From positions 1 through 64,000 of the forward strand of contig NZ_JAJQXW010000003.1 of NCBI RefSeq assembly GCF_021246445.1: a stretch of DNA of 64,000 nucleotides, in the 5' to 3' direction. Source of the stretch: Rhabdothermincola salaria. Its GTDB lineage: Bacteria > Actinomycetota > Acidimicrobiia > Acidimicrobiales > Acidimicrobilacustridaceae. This document shows positions 1 to 10,848 of the stretch, piece by piece; position 1 is the first letter of the stretch, and the number at the start of each line of letters is the position of its first letter. The translations under genes were made by a program, and so were the position numbers. Below the pieces are notes generated by a model that worked only from the letters and a program-made list of their open reading frames with translations, was not told where the DNA came from and ran no database searches.

Positions 1-297
1 CGACCCGTCGAACAGCAACTTGGCCAGGGTGGGCCACACCGCCAGGCGTCGAGCACGCGCCGCGAGGGCTTTGGCGTCGCCGTCGGTGAGCGCCACATGG
101 GCTTTCAACCAGCCCACCGCCGAGCGGAACCCGTCGACGTCGTGGCCACCGGTGGCGAAGAACCCGCACAGGGTCTCGAGCACGGTCACCTCGACCCGCT
201 CGCGCAGAGCGAACAGGTCGACCACGTCGGCCGACACCGGGGCCACGGTCAACTCGCCGACCGCTTCCTCCAGTTCCCCCAACGTGGTGGTGACCAT
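1..297 (-). CDS. DUF222/HNH endonuclease-type protein, N-terminal part (runs off the left edge)
   Basis: An uninterrupted frame starts at ATG 297-295 and runs off the window, giving 99 residues. It begins MVTTTLGELEEAVGEL and contains VGWFKAHVALTDGDAKALAARA followed by RRLAVWPTLAKLLFDG, the helical start of the DUF222 region (13E12-like family) that precedes a C-terminal HNH nuclease domain. The HNH part is outside the window, so nuclease activity cannot be judged. The start is supported by TAGACT ending 7 nt upstream, which implies a leaderless transcript; there is no Shine-Dalgarno. A second, complete member of the family lies at 41091-43130. Confidence 0.8.
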   Translation of the reverse strand, partial: MVTTTLGELEEAVGELTVAPVSADVVDLFALRERVEVTVLETLCGFFATGGHDVDGFRSAVGWLKAHVALTDGDAKALAARARRLAVWPTLAKLLFDGS

Positions 298-767
298 GCG
301 TCGAAGTCTACAGGACAGGTGTTCGATGTCCACCTCGAATCGGCAGGATCCATATGTATATTGTCGTTCGAGTCGAGGCCGGCAACGCGGTGTTCGCCGG
401 ACCCGTTCTGAAGTGCCGTGGGCCGGCCACATCGACCGAGGCCACCACCGTCTGCGCGGATGCGCTCAGGCGTCGCGTCCTGACCCACCCCGCTCCCACC
501 GCATAGCGAGCGCGCGGACCGGCGCAGCGGCGGCGACGACCTGCACGCGTTCGACACGACCGCCGGTGCCCGAACTGGACAGAACGACTGCCGGACCACG
601 CGCCGGGGTCGGGGGGATCAGCCGTGACCCGGGAGGCCTTGCACGACCCGTCACACCAGCAGGAATCCGCCTCGACCATCGCTGCTGAGGTGGGACCACG
701 GGCGAAGCAGGGCCCCGAGGACCTTCCTGAGGCGATGGATCGATCGCCCCGGTCAGCCCGGGCGGCG
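298..767. other. Intergenic region, about 470 nt, no gene recognised
   Basis: This stretch lies between the start of the DUF222 gene and the end of the response-regulator gene, both on the minus strand. Frames open here on either strand do not translate to anything recognisable and lack ribosome sites. It holds an AT-rich patch (TATGTATATTG near 353-363) unusual for this GC-rich sequence, plausibly part of the promoter region of the DUF222 gene. Confidence 0.6.
305..310 (-). promoter_or_regulatory. -10 element of a leaderless promoter for the DUF222 gene
   Basis: TAGACT on the minus strand, followed by 7 nt and then the ATG at 297. Just upstream (312-325) is CGAACACCTGTCCT, which matches the actinobacterial SOS box CGAAC-N4-GTTCG at 8 of 10 positions. 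LexA control is therefore possible but weakly supported. Confidence 0.5.
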
Positions 768-1208
768 CTACCGGGGGGGGAGGCGCACGATCGCCAACCA
801 GAAGTCCTCGATCGAGCGGATCGCCTCGACGAACTCCTCGAAGCGCACCGGCTTGGTGACGAAGCTGTTGGCGTGGAGCTGGTAGGAGCTCAAGATGTCC
901 GCCTCGGCCGACGAGGTGGTGAGCACGACCACCGGGATGGTGCTGAGCTCGGGGTCGCCCTTGACCTCGGCCAGGACCTCTCGGCCGCTCATCACCGGCA
1001 GGTTCAGGTCCAACAGGATCAGGTCGGGCCGCGGGGCCGACTCGTAGGGAGGCTCGCCGCGCAGGAAGGCCATCGCCTGGGCACCGTCCTCCACGACGGA
1101 GAGGTTGTTGGCGAAGCGAGCCCTTCGCAGCGAGTGGATGGTGAGGTTCACGTCGCCCGGGCTGTCCTCGACCAGGAGGATCTCGACCGGTTGGGCCTCA
1201 CTGCTCAT
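768..1208 (-). CDS. Single-domain response regulator (CheY/Rcp1-like)
   Basis: A 146-residue stand-alone receiver domain. After MSSEAQPVEILLVEDSPGD come the acidic pocket (EDS), the phospho-acceptor Asp in LILLDLNLPVMSG, the Thr of VVVLTTSS and the Lys of FVTKPVRF. There is no output domain, so it probably signals by protein contact. The start codon at 1208 overlaps the stop of the histidine kinase by 4 bp (ATGA), so the two are translationally coupled and almost certainly cognate. The sequence resembles the small Rcp1-type receivers that accompany phytochrome-like kinases, although this kinase carries a PAS rather than a GAF/PHY sensor. Confidence 0.93.
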   Translation of the reverse strand: MSSEAQPVEILLVEDSPGDVNLTIHSLRRARFANNLSVVEDGAQAMAFLRGEPPYESAPRPDLILLDLNLPVMSGREVLAEVKGDPELSTIPVVVLTTSSAEADILSSYQLHANSFVTKPVRFEEFVEAIRSIEDFWLAIVRLPPR

Positions 1209-2458
1209 CGGGGCTCCTCTCCCGCGAGCGCTGGTCGTGGGTGAGGGATGGTGACGGTCACGCAGGTGCCCCCTCCGGGGTTGTCGGCCAGCGTGATGGT
1301 GCCGTCGTAGCGACGGGCGATCTTGCGGCACACCGCCAGACCCACTCCGGTCCCGGCGTAGGCGCTACGGCCGTGCAACCGCTGGAACATCCCGAAGACC
1401 CGCTCGCGCTGGTGCTCGGGGACACCGATGCCGTTGTCGCACACCGTGAGCGAGGTGGCCCCGGCGTCGGAGGTGCTGCTCACGTGGACCTGCGGGACAC
1501 GATCGGCGGCGCGGAACTTGATGGCGTTGGACAACAGGTTGGTCACCAGCTGGATCATCTCGCTGTCGACGGCCACCACCGGATGCAGCTCGGAACGGGT
1601 GACCACCGCACCCGCGTCGTCGATCATGGAGCCGAGTTGGGCGAGGGCGGCGTCGACGACCGCGTCGAGATCGACGTCGACGCGGGGTGGGTCGTCCCGC
1701 CCGATGCGGCTGTACTCGAGGAGGTCGTCGATGAGGCGCCGCAGGCGGGTGCAGCCGTCGACGGCGAAGCCGATCCACTCGGTGGCCTCGTCGCCGAGGC
1801 GGTCGCCGTACTCCTCGCGAAGGAGCTCGACGTGACCACTGATCACGCGCAACGGCTCGGACAGATCGTGCGACACCACGTAGCTGAACTCGTCGAGCTC
1901 GGCGTTCGAGCGTTCGAGGGCGACGTTCCTGCGCTCGAGTGCGCTCATGGCGTCGGCCGCGGCCCGTTCCGCCGACACCTGCTCGGTGACGTCCACCGCT
2001 TGGCGAACGACCACGGGCTCGGCGCTCGCCGACGAGTCGGGGGTCCGGAGGCTGGTGACCTCGAGCGACGCGGAGATCCGCAGGCACACGACCCTCCCGT
2101 CAGGGTGGGTCCAGCGCTGGCGGTACTGGACCTCGTCCTGCCGGCCGGCGTAGAGCTCCTCGAGCATCGTGGCCTCGGCCGAGCAATCCTCGGGCGCCAC
2201 GCCGACGTCGATCCCTTCGTGGAGGAGCTCCTCGGGCCCACGACCGGCGAGTCGACACCACGAGGCGTTGGCCCACAACACCTCGCCCGAGCGCGAGCTG
2301 ATGGCCATCCCCACCGGCGCGTTGTCGAGGACGCGGTAGGGCAGCTCGAACTCCCCACCCGACCCCCAGCCCGGGACCATGACGCCGAAGGCATGCGCCG
2401 TCGACCCCGGGCCCGATGCAGTGCCGAGACGACCCGCTGGAGTTCCCGCCTCGGTCAT
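1205..2458 (-). CDS. PAS-domain sensor histidine kinase
   Basis: A 417-residue cytoplasmic kinase with no membrane segment. A PAS domain (about residues 45-165, VLDNAPVGMAISSRSGEVLW) is followed by a HisKA dimerisation helix with the phospho-acceptor His197 in VVSHDLSEPLRV. The HATPase domain follows: N box LVTNLLSNAIKF, G1 box CDNGIGVP, and G2-like TGVGLAVC near the C-terminus. The start at 2458 is chosen because GAGGGAG lies about 7 nt upstream. Its stop overlaps the start of the receiver gene. It is divergent from the large c-di-GMP-type gene at 2645, so the two units share a promoter region. The sensed signal is unknown. Confidence 0.92.
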   Translation of the reverse strand: MTEAGTPAGRLGTASGPGSTAHAFGVMVPGWGSGGEFELPYRVLDNAPVGMAISSRSGEVLWANASWCRLAGRGPEELLHEGIDVGVAPEDCSAEATMLEELYAGRQDEVQYRQRWTHPDGRVVCLRISASLEVTSLRTPDSSASAEPVVVRQAVDVTEQVSAERAAADAMSALERRNVALERSNAELDEFSYVVSHDLSEPLRVISGHVELLREEYGDRLGDEATEWIGFAVDGCTRLRRLIDDLLEYSRIGRDDPPRVDVDLDAVVDAALAQLGSMIDDAGAVVTRSELHPVVAVDSEMIQLVTNLLSNAIKFRAADRVPQVHVSSTSDAGATSLTVCDNGIGVPEHQRERVFGMFQRLHGRSAYAGTGVGLAVCRKIARRYDGTITLADNPGGGTCVTVTIPHPRPALAGEEPR

Positions 2459-2556
2459 CGAGCCCGCTCCCTCATCGACGTTCGGACCACGACACGCCCA
2501 CTCGTCCCGGAGCTGTGGCGCCGGCACTCTGCGTACGCCGTCCGGAGGCACCACCA

Positions 2557-2576
2557 TATAATCACCACCGTATACT
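2557..2576 (+). promoter_or_regulatory. AT-rich divergent promoter region with two -10-like hexamers
   Basis: In the 186-nt gap between the divergent kinase and GGDEF/EAL genes, the plus strand carries TATAAT (2557-2562) and TATACT (2571-2576). Both match the sigma-70-type -10 well and stand out in this GC-rich sequence. No convincing -35 is seen. Start sites were not measured. Confidence 0.45.
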
Positions 2577-2644
2577 CGTAGGAACAGCTGCCTTAGCAGT
2601 AAATGCAATCGGGTCCACCACAGGCGCGAGGGAGGACGCGGAGC

Positions 2645-5600
2645 GTGAGTTCCAGCAACGAGGAGGCGGGTCGTCTCGACCCGCGGATCGGCCATCCCGT
2701 GCTCCGGCCCGAAGCGGCATGGACGACCATGCCCTCGCCGGCAGTCCTCCTCGATGCCAGCGGGACGATCATCGAAACCAACGTGGCCTGGGACCTGGCT
2801 GCGGCGCTCAACGAGGGCGATCTCGCCAGCTGCGGCGTGCGGGCCAACTACCTCGAGGTGTGCGACGCGGCCAGGGCCGACCCCTCGGCGGCCGAACTGG
2901 CTCGGGCCCTGCGGGCCATCTTCACCGGCGACCGCACCAGCTTCACCGCCCGCTACCGTGCCGCCACCCCCGACGGGGTGCGCACCTCGGTCGTACAGGC
3001 CAAGGCGGCGCTGTGGGCCGGGGCAACCGGAGCACTTGTCGTCCACGACGACATCACCATCTGGGCGGCACTCGAAGCATCCGTCACCGCGATGGCCCCG
3101 ACCAGCCCCCTGGTGCCGTTCAGTTCCGCCCTACCCGGTGCCATCGACCCGTTCGGCGACTTGGATCGAGTACCGCAGGCCGCGACCCTCGGGCTGGTCT
3201 GGGTGGACTTCCCGGGATTCTCCGAGATGGCATCCACGCTCGGGATCCACGCCGCCCATCATGTGGCGGTCGAGCTGGGGCGACGAATCGACGACGCCGT
3301 GGACGCGACTGCCACGGTCTGCCGGGTGGGGATCAGCCAGTTGTTCGTCGTCCTTCCGGACGCCGGCCCGGAGACCACGCACGCCACCGCCAACAGACTG
3401 GCCGACCGGCTGGGGCGACCTCAGCGCTGCGGTACCGCCGAGGTGTGGTCGAGCGTCGACATCGGGGTCCATCACTGGGTCGGTGACGGGGTCCCGCGAT
3501 GGCAGGAGCTACTGACCGTCGCTCGCCGTACCGCCACCCGTTCGGGCGAGACCCGTATACGTGACTGGGCGATGGCGCCCATGCGGACCACCCCTCAGCG
3601 CCCCCAGACCCGGGACACTCGCCGCACCCCCGCACCACGGTCGCCTGACGGGCTCTTCGTGCTCGTGGTCGAGGACAACCCCGGCGACGTCAGCCTCCTT
3701 CGCCGCCAACTGGACCGCAAGACCTTCGACCCCGCCCGGGTGGTCGTGGCCGAGTCCCTCGCCGAGGCCCACACGATCCTCGACACCACTCACGTCGACT
3801 GCGCCGTCCTCGACCTGGGCCTGCCCGACGCCCAGGGGGCACAGGCCCTCCACGAGCTACGGGCCGCCCATCCCTTCCTGCCGATCGTGGTGCTCACCGG
3901 ACGCGACGACGAGGAGCTCGGCCGGACGCTGGCGCGAGCAGGAGCGCAGGACTTCCTGCGCAAGGGCACCTACAGCCCGAGCGAGCTGAACCGCTCGCTG
4001 GCCTTCGCAGTGGAGCGGATGCGCGCCGTTGCGCTCGACCGGAGGATGTCCGCACTCATGGGCGGCGCCGAGGCCATGGTGATGGTGCTCGACGGCGACC
4101 ACCGCGTGACCTACTCGAGCAACGCCCTGTCGATGGCCGTCGGACGCTGGAACGCCGACCTGGTCGGCGCGCGTCTCGACGACCTCTTCGACGATCGAGA
4201 CGCCGCAGCCATCGCGGAGCGCCTCGACGCGCTCGATGGCGACAAGAGCACCGGCGAGCCACCGATCGTCACCCTCGCCCGGGCCCAGGGAGGGACCCGG
4301 CCACTGCGGATCTCGATCGAGGACATGCGCCGCGAGCCGAGCGTTCGTGGCGTCGTGGTGCGCCTCCACGACGACTCCGCCCGTCTGGCCGCCATAGCCG
4401 AGCTCCAGGTCGAACGAGTCCTGCACGAGACCATCGCCACGCAGTCCCACGAGATGGTGCTCTTCTTCGAACCCGGCGGGGTCATCACCTGGGCCAGCGG
4501 CGCGGCCCGAAACCTGTTCGGGGTGGATCCGTCCGAGCTCATCGGCCTCACCGGCTACGAGCTCGTCGACCCGGCGGACCGCGACGCAGTGGTGCAGCGG
4601 CTCAGCGCCATCCCGGAGCTGGGCGACTCGGTCACCTCCGAGTTCCGCATCACGTTGCCGTCCGGCGAGACGCGCTGGGTGGAGGAGATCGTCACCAACT
4701 TCGTGGACGACCCAGCCATCGGGGTGGTGGTCGGCAACTACCGCGACGTCACCGAGCGGCGCCACCACGAGGACGAGGTGCGCATGAAGTCGGACCTCCT
4801 CGCGGCGGTCGGACAACCGGTGATGGCGGTCGACGCCGAGAGCCGGATCACCTACTGGAACCGGGCGGCCGAGAAGACCTTCGGATGGTCGTCCGAGGAA
4901 GTGATCGGACACCCGGCTCGGCACCTCGTCGCACACCTCTCTCCCTCCCAGGCGGCCGACGCCACCCGTGCGCTCGGCAGCGAAGGGGGGACGTGGACGA
5001 CCGATCTTGCCATCGCGACCAAGGACGGCGGCAGCGTGGACGTCGCCGTGTCGGCCACGTCGGTTCGGACCCAGGGTGCCTACGACGGCTACATCGCGGT
5101 GGCGACGGACATCAGCGACCGGGTGGCCCGTGAGCGGGCCTCGGCGCAGCTGGCGGCGATCGTGCGCGCCTCCTCCGACGCCATCTACTCGATCGGGGCC
5201 GACCGGCGGATCCTCACCTGGAACGAGGGAGCCGCGAAGATCTTCGGCTACGACGAGGCGCAGGCCCTGGGGCTCGACGCCACGGTGCTGGCGCCTGCCG
5301 GGCATCGAGAGGAGATGGACCGCCTCGTCGACGACGTCTTCGCGGGACGCGAGGTCAAGGCCTTCAACACCGTTCGCCAGCGCGCCGACGGGACCACCTT
5401 CGACGTGGCTGCCTCGCTGTCGCCGGTCCACGACCCGGCGGGTCAGGTCACGTCCGTGGCTGCCGTCTCACGCGACATCAGCGAGCACATGGACGTCGTG
5501 CGTTCCCTCGGGCTGCGCAGCCAACAGCTGCGCGACGCGCAGCGCACGGCCAACCTCGGCAGCTTCGAGGTCGACCTCATCACGGGCGAGGTGACGCGAT

Positions 5601-7165
5601 CCGAGGAGTTGCGGCGGATCCTGGGAGGGCTGTCCGAGGAACGCAAGGACGTGGCGTGGGACTTCGTGCATCCCGACGACGTCGATCTGGCCCGCTCGAT
5701 CTACGACCGAGCGGTCGCCGGGGACCACGACGCAGCCATCGACTACCGCATCGTGCGGCCCGACGGCGAGGTCCGCTGGGTGTCGACCAAGTGGGAACGC
5801 ACCAGGCAGGGCACCCGCCCGATGATCGTCGGAACGGTGCTCGACATCACCACCAGCAAGACCTACGAGCTCGAGCTCGAGCGGTTGGCCTTCCACGACG
5901 CGATGGCCGACCTGCCCAACCGCGCCGCGCTCACCCGGGATCTCGCCGGGATCCTCGACGACGGGGTCGGCGGCGATCAGGTGTGGACCGTGGCCATGAT
6001 CGACCTCGACGACTTCAAGGTGGTCAACGACAGCTACGGGCACAGCATCGGCGACGAGCTGCTCCGCCTCCTCGCCATCCGACTCCGCTCGACGATCACC
6101 GAGGGCGACCTCCTCTTCCGCTTCGGCAGCGATCAGTTCGTGGTCCTGCGCAAGAACAGCGGTGACGGCCGAGAGCTCGCCTCTCGTGTGCTCGGTGCCA
6201 TCCGACGCCCGTGCACGGTCGCCGACCACACGCTGCACGTCACCGCCAGCGTCGGCCTCGCCTCGACCACCCAGGCCAGCACACCCGAAACGGTGGTGCG
6301 AGACGCCGACATCGCCCTCCACGCCGCCAAGGAGGCCGGGCGGGATCGGGCCGTCACCTTCGACGACGCGCTCCGCCATGCCCTGCTCGATCGGCAGCGA
6401 TTGGAGCGCGGGCTGCGCGACGCCCTCGTCGAGGGCGGGCTGCGCCTCGTCTACCAGCCGGTGCTGGCGCTTTCCACCGGTCAGACGATCGGCTTCGAGG
6501 CCCTGATGCGCTGGGACCACCCGGAGCTCGGCGCGGTGCCGCCGAGCCGCTTCATTCCTCTCGCCGAGCGAACGGGGCTCATCGACGCGCTGGGCTCGTG
6601 GACGCTGCGCACTGCCCTGGGCCAGGTCACCCGCTGGCTCGAGCAGGCCGGCCCGCAACATGCTCCCTGGGTGGCCGTGAACCTCTCCGCCGTGCAGCTG
6701 CGGTCGCCGCACCTGGTGACCGAGGTGCGGTCGCTGCTCGACGAGTTCGGCCTTCCTCCGGACCGCCTGCACCTCGAGCTCACCGAGACGGCGATGATGA
6801 GCGACGTCGAGGATTCGCTGGAGCGCCTGGGACAGCTTCGCGAGCTGGGCGTGGAGCTCGACATCGACGACTTCGGCACTGGCTACTCCTCGCTGAGCTA
6901 TCTGCGCCGGATGCCACTGAGCACCCTGAAGATCGATCGGTCCTTCGTCGACGGGCTCGGGAGCGACGCCGGTGACACGGCCATCGCCCGAGCCATCATC
7001 GGTCTCGCTCGCGACCTCGGCATGCGGGTCCAAGCCGAGGGGGTCGAGACCGAACAGCAGCTCGCGGTCCTCGAGTCCCTGGGCTGCGACCGGGCCCAGG
7101 GCTATCTCTGGAGCCCAGGGCTGGACCCCGACGCGACCGACATCTGGCTCACTCGGGGCGGGTGA
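2645..7165 (+). CDS. Multidomain c-di-GMP protein: REC, several PAS, degenerate GGDEF, EAL
   Basis: A 1506-residue protein read from GTG 2645, chosen because GAGGGAGGA sits 8 nt upstream; an ATG 14 codons earlier has no such site. In order: a PAS-like N-terminus; a weakly GGDEF-like stretch (about 180-300); a receiver domain (about 337-460) with VEDN, phospho-Asp390 and Lys440; several PAS modules (about 480-1075, e.g. ITYWNRAAEKTFGWSSEE); GGDEF (about 1080-1250); and EAL (about 1262-1500). The GGDEF fold is clear (DLDDFKVVNDSYGH) but the signature is GSDQF (1161-1165), losing the catalytic Glu. The EAL motifs are complete: EALMRW, VNLS, ELTET, DDFGTG, LKIDRSF and AEGVE. I infer a c-di-GMP phosphodiesterase in which the GGDEF module may be regulatory. 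No membrane segments. Confidence 0.93.
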   Translation: MSSSNEEAGRLDPRIGHPVLRPEAAWTTMPSPAVLLDASGTIIETNVAWDLAAALNEGDLASCGVRANYLEVCDAARADPSAAELARALRAIFTGDRTSFTARYRAATPDGVRTSVVQAKAALWAGATGALVVHDDITIWAALEASVTAMAPTSPLVPFSSALPGAIDPFGDLDRVPQAATLGLVWVDFPGFSEMASTLGIHAAHHVAVELGRRIDDAVDATATVCRVGISQLFVVLPDAGPETTHATANRLADRLGRPQRCGTAEVWSSVDIGVHHWVGDGVPRWQELLTVARRTATRSGETRIRDWAMAPMRTTPQRPQTRDTRRTPAPRSPDGLFVLVVEDNPGDVSLLRRQLDRKTFDPARVVVAESLAEAHTILDTTHVDCAVLDLGLPDAQGAQALHELRAAHPFLPIVVLTGRDDEELGRTLARAGAQDFLRKGTYSPSELNRSLAFAVERMRAVALDRRMSALMGGAEAMVMVLDGDHRVTYSSNALSMAVGRWNADLVGARLDDLFDDRDAAAIAERLDALDGDKSTGEPPIVTLARAQGGTRPLRISIEDMRREPSVRGVVVRLHDDSARLAAIAELQVERVLHETIATQSHEMVLFFEPGGVITWASGAARNLFGVDPSELIGLTGYELVDPADRDAVVQRLSAIPELGDSVTSEFRITLPSGETRWVEEIVTNFVDDPAIGVVVGNYRDVTERRHHEDEVRMKSDLLAAVGQPVMAVDAESRITYWNRAAEKTFGWSSEEVIGHPARHLVAHLSPSQAADATRALGSEGGTWTTDLAIATKDGGSVDVAVSATSVRTQGAYDGYIAVATDISDRVARERASAQLAAIVRASSDAIYSIGADRRILTWNEGAAKIFGYDEAQALGLDATVLAPAGHREEMDRLVDDVFAGREVKAFNTVRQRADGTTFDVAASLSPVHDPAGQVTSVAAVSRDISEHMDVVRSLGLRSQQLRDAQRTANLGSFEVDLITGEVTRSEELRRILGGLSEERKDVAWDFVHPDDVDLARSIYDRAVAGDHDAAIDYRIVRPDGEVRWVSTKWERTRQGTRPMIVGTVLDITTSKTYELELERLAFHDAMADLPNRAALTRDLAGILDDGVGGDQVWTVAMIDLDDFKVVNDSYGHSIGDELLRLLAIRLRSTITEGDLLFRFGSDQFVVLRKNSGDGRELASRVLGAIRRPCTVADHTLHVTASVGLASTTQASTPETVVRDADIALHAAKEAGRDRAVTFDDALRHALLDRQRLERGLRDALVEGGLRLVYQPVLALSTGQTIGFEALMRWDHPELGAVPPSRFIPLAERTGLIDALGSWTLRTALGQVTRWLEQAGPQHAPWVAVNLSAVQLRSPHLVTEVRSLLDEFGLPPDRLHLELTETAMMSDVEDSLERLGQLRELGVELDIDDFGTGYSSLSYLRRMPLSTLKIDRSFVDGLGSDAGDTAIARAIIGLARDLGMRVQAEGVETEQQLAVLESLGCDRAQGYLWSPGLDPDATDIWLTRGG

Positions 7166-7175
7166 GCCGGCGCAC

Positions 7176-7207
7176 CGGTCGACCTCACGAGCGAGGTGAC
7201 CCGACCG
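7176..7207. terminator. Imperfect hairpin between convergent genes
   Basis: CGGTCGACCTC pairs with GAGGT and CGACCG around a 6-nt loop, with a GACC bulge. It lies between the end of the c-di-GMP gene and the end of the Ser/Thr kinase gene. There is no U-tract. Confidence 0.4.
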
Positions 7208-7247
7208 TGGTTCCAGTGGTGAGGGGGTGGCCGAGCGCACCCGGGCG

Positions 7248-9257
<2,010 letters not shown>

Positions 9258-9345
9258 GACGAGCGACCTCCGAGGGTCGTGGTGGCAGACGGGGTCGGGC
9301 GGCGATCGCCACGCCACCGTCCGGCGAACAGGGTGGACGCCGCCG

Positions 9346-10848
9346 TCATCCGGCGGCCGCCGTGGCCTCGAACGACGCCCAGCGCTGGCCGAAGGCCATC
9401 ACCGTGCCGGAGACGACCGGAACGGTGACGTGGGGCGACAGGCGGGTGTAGGTCGATGCACCCGGCGCCAGCAGGTGGCTGCCGTTGGAGGACCCGAGGT
9501 CCTCCACCATCACCTCCCAACCGTCGAGGTGGATGCGCAGGTGGTTCCGCGACACCGAGCGATCATCGACGATGGCCACCAGGTGACCGTCCGGTTGGGG
9601 GTCTCGGCCGAGGACCAGGTCGTCGCTCAGCTGGTAGATGGAGCCGTCGTCGAGGGTCACGATCCCCAACGGCGGACGGGTGCCGAGCACCCCGATCTCG
9701 CCGTCGCGCCCGATGGCGATCGACTGGTTCTGCATGTTGTCGCCGCACAGGTAGCACAGGCGGCTCTCGGGGTTGTTGAAGTGGCCGTTGCGGCAGTGCA
9801 GGCCCCTGACCTGCACGCCCCGGTCGTCGACGACGACCTTGGGCAGGGGTTCGCGGGCGCCGCCGGCACCGAGGTCCACGAATGTGCCCGGCGCCGCCGG
9901 CGGCGGCGGGCCCGCCGGACGCGGTGGCGCTCCGGGGGGACGCGGAGGACCACCCGGGGGCGGGGCCGGGCCACCCGGGGGCGGGGGCGGGCCACCCAGA
10001 GGCGGAGCAGGGCCGCCCGGAGGAGGCGGGGGACCGCCGGGGGGCGGTGGCCATGCGCTCGGGGGCGGTGGTGCGCCCGGAGGGGTGGCCCGACCGGCCA
10101 CCGGTGCCGGGTCGGCCGACGGGGCAGGAGGCGCCGCCGGTGCCGGCCGGGGCGGGGTGGACGGCTCGACGATCGGCATCGCCGACGTGGGGGGCGACAG
10201 GGCCTCGGCCTCCACCTCCGAGGCCGGTGTGCTCTCGGGCTCCGGCGCGCTCTCGGGCTCCGGCGCGCTCTCCGGTTCTGACGCGCTCTCGGGTTCCGGC
10301 GCGCTCTCCGGCTCGGAGCTCGGGTCCGGCTCGCTCGCCGCACGCGGCGTCGCGGTCGACTGCTCCGCAACCCCGTTGCGGTCGACCCGGGCTCGGCCCG
10401 CCACGCTGGCTCCGGCAGCCGGCACCATCCCTTCGCGCAACCAGGTCCCCTCCTGGGCAGGGGCGTGGCTCCCCTCGACGGCCAGGAGCCACGCACCGGC
10501 GGTCGACAAAGGCACGCCGTCCGCACTCGCGCCATCCGCCCCCGGGCCGTCCTGGTCGGCAGGATCGCTCGGCCCGGCGGCGGCGTCCGGCACCAGGATG
10601 CGAACCCCTCCCCACCGGCGCAGCTCGGTCCGTCCGTCCGGGAGTCGGCGGGCCCAGCCGACGCCCTCGGCGCCGGCGTCGAGCAACACGGCCACCCCGG
10701 CCTCGTCGAGGGACTCCACCGACCCCGGTCCGAGCAGATCGGCCGCCGCGGCCGGCGTGAGCAGGCCGGGGGCCAGCACCACCACGGTGGCGCCACCGGC
10801 CACGACCAGCCCGGTTCCGGGATGGAGGCGGATCATCTCGTCGGTCAT
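9346..10848 (-). CDS. FHA-domain protein with zinc-ribbon-like motif and long Pro-rich linker
   Basis: 500 residues. The N-terminus (about 1-115) is a compact domain I do not recognise. A low-complexity middle follows: Glu-Pro-Ser repeats (EPESAPEP type, about 170-215), then a Pro/Gly-rich stretch (about 250-330). Next is a CxNGHxNNPxSRxCxxCG motif (about 350-368), likely zinc-binding. The C-terminal FHA domain (about 405-490) has the expected GR, SRNH and SSNG motifs for phosphothreonine binding. Its start overlaps the stop of the upstream pseudokinase by 4 bp. The product is probably a phospho-dependent adaptor for the kinase encoded just downstream. No membrane segment, so it is cytoplasmic unless recruited. 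Confidence 0.88.
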   Translation of the reverse strand: MTDEMIRLHPGTGLVVAGGATVVVLAPGLLTPAAAADLLGPGSVESLDEAGVAVLLDAGAEGVGWARRLPDGRTELRRWGGVRILVPDAAAGPSDPADQDGPGADGASADGVPLSTAGAWLLAVEGSHAPAQEGTWLREGMVPAAGASVAGRARVDRNGVAEQSTATPRAASEPDPSSEPESAPEPESASEPESAPEPESAPEPESTPASEVEAEALSPPTSAMPIVEPSTPPRPAPAAPPAPSADPAPVAGRATPPGAPPPPSAWPPPPGGPPPPPGGPAPPLGGPPPPPGGPAPPPGGPPRPPGAPPRPAGPPPPAAPGTFVDLGAGGAREPLPKVVVDDRGVQVRGLHCRNGHFNNPESRLCYLCGDNMQNQSIAIGRDGEIGVLGTRPPLGIVTLDDGSIYQLSDDLVLGRDPQPDGHLVAIVDDRSVSRNHLRIHLDGWEVMVEDLGSSNGSHLLAPGASTYTRLSPHVTVPVVSGTVMAFGQRWASFEATAAAG

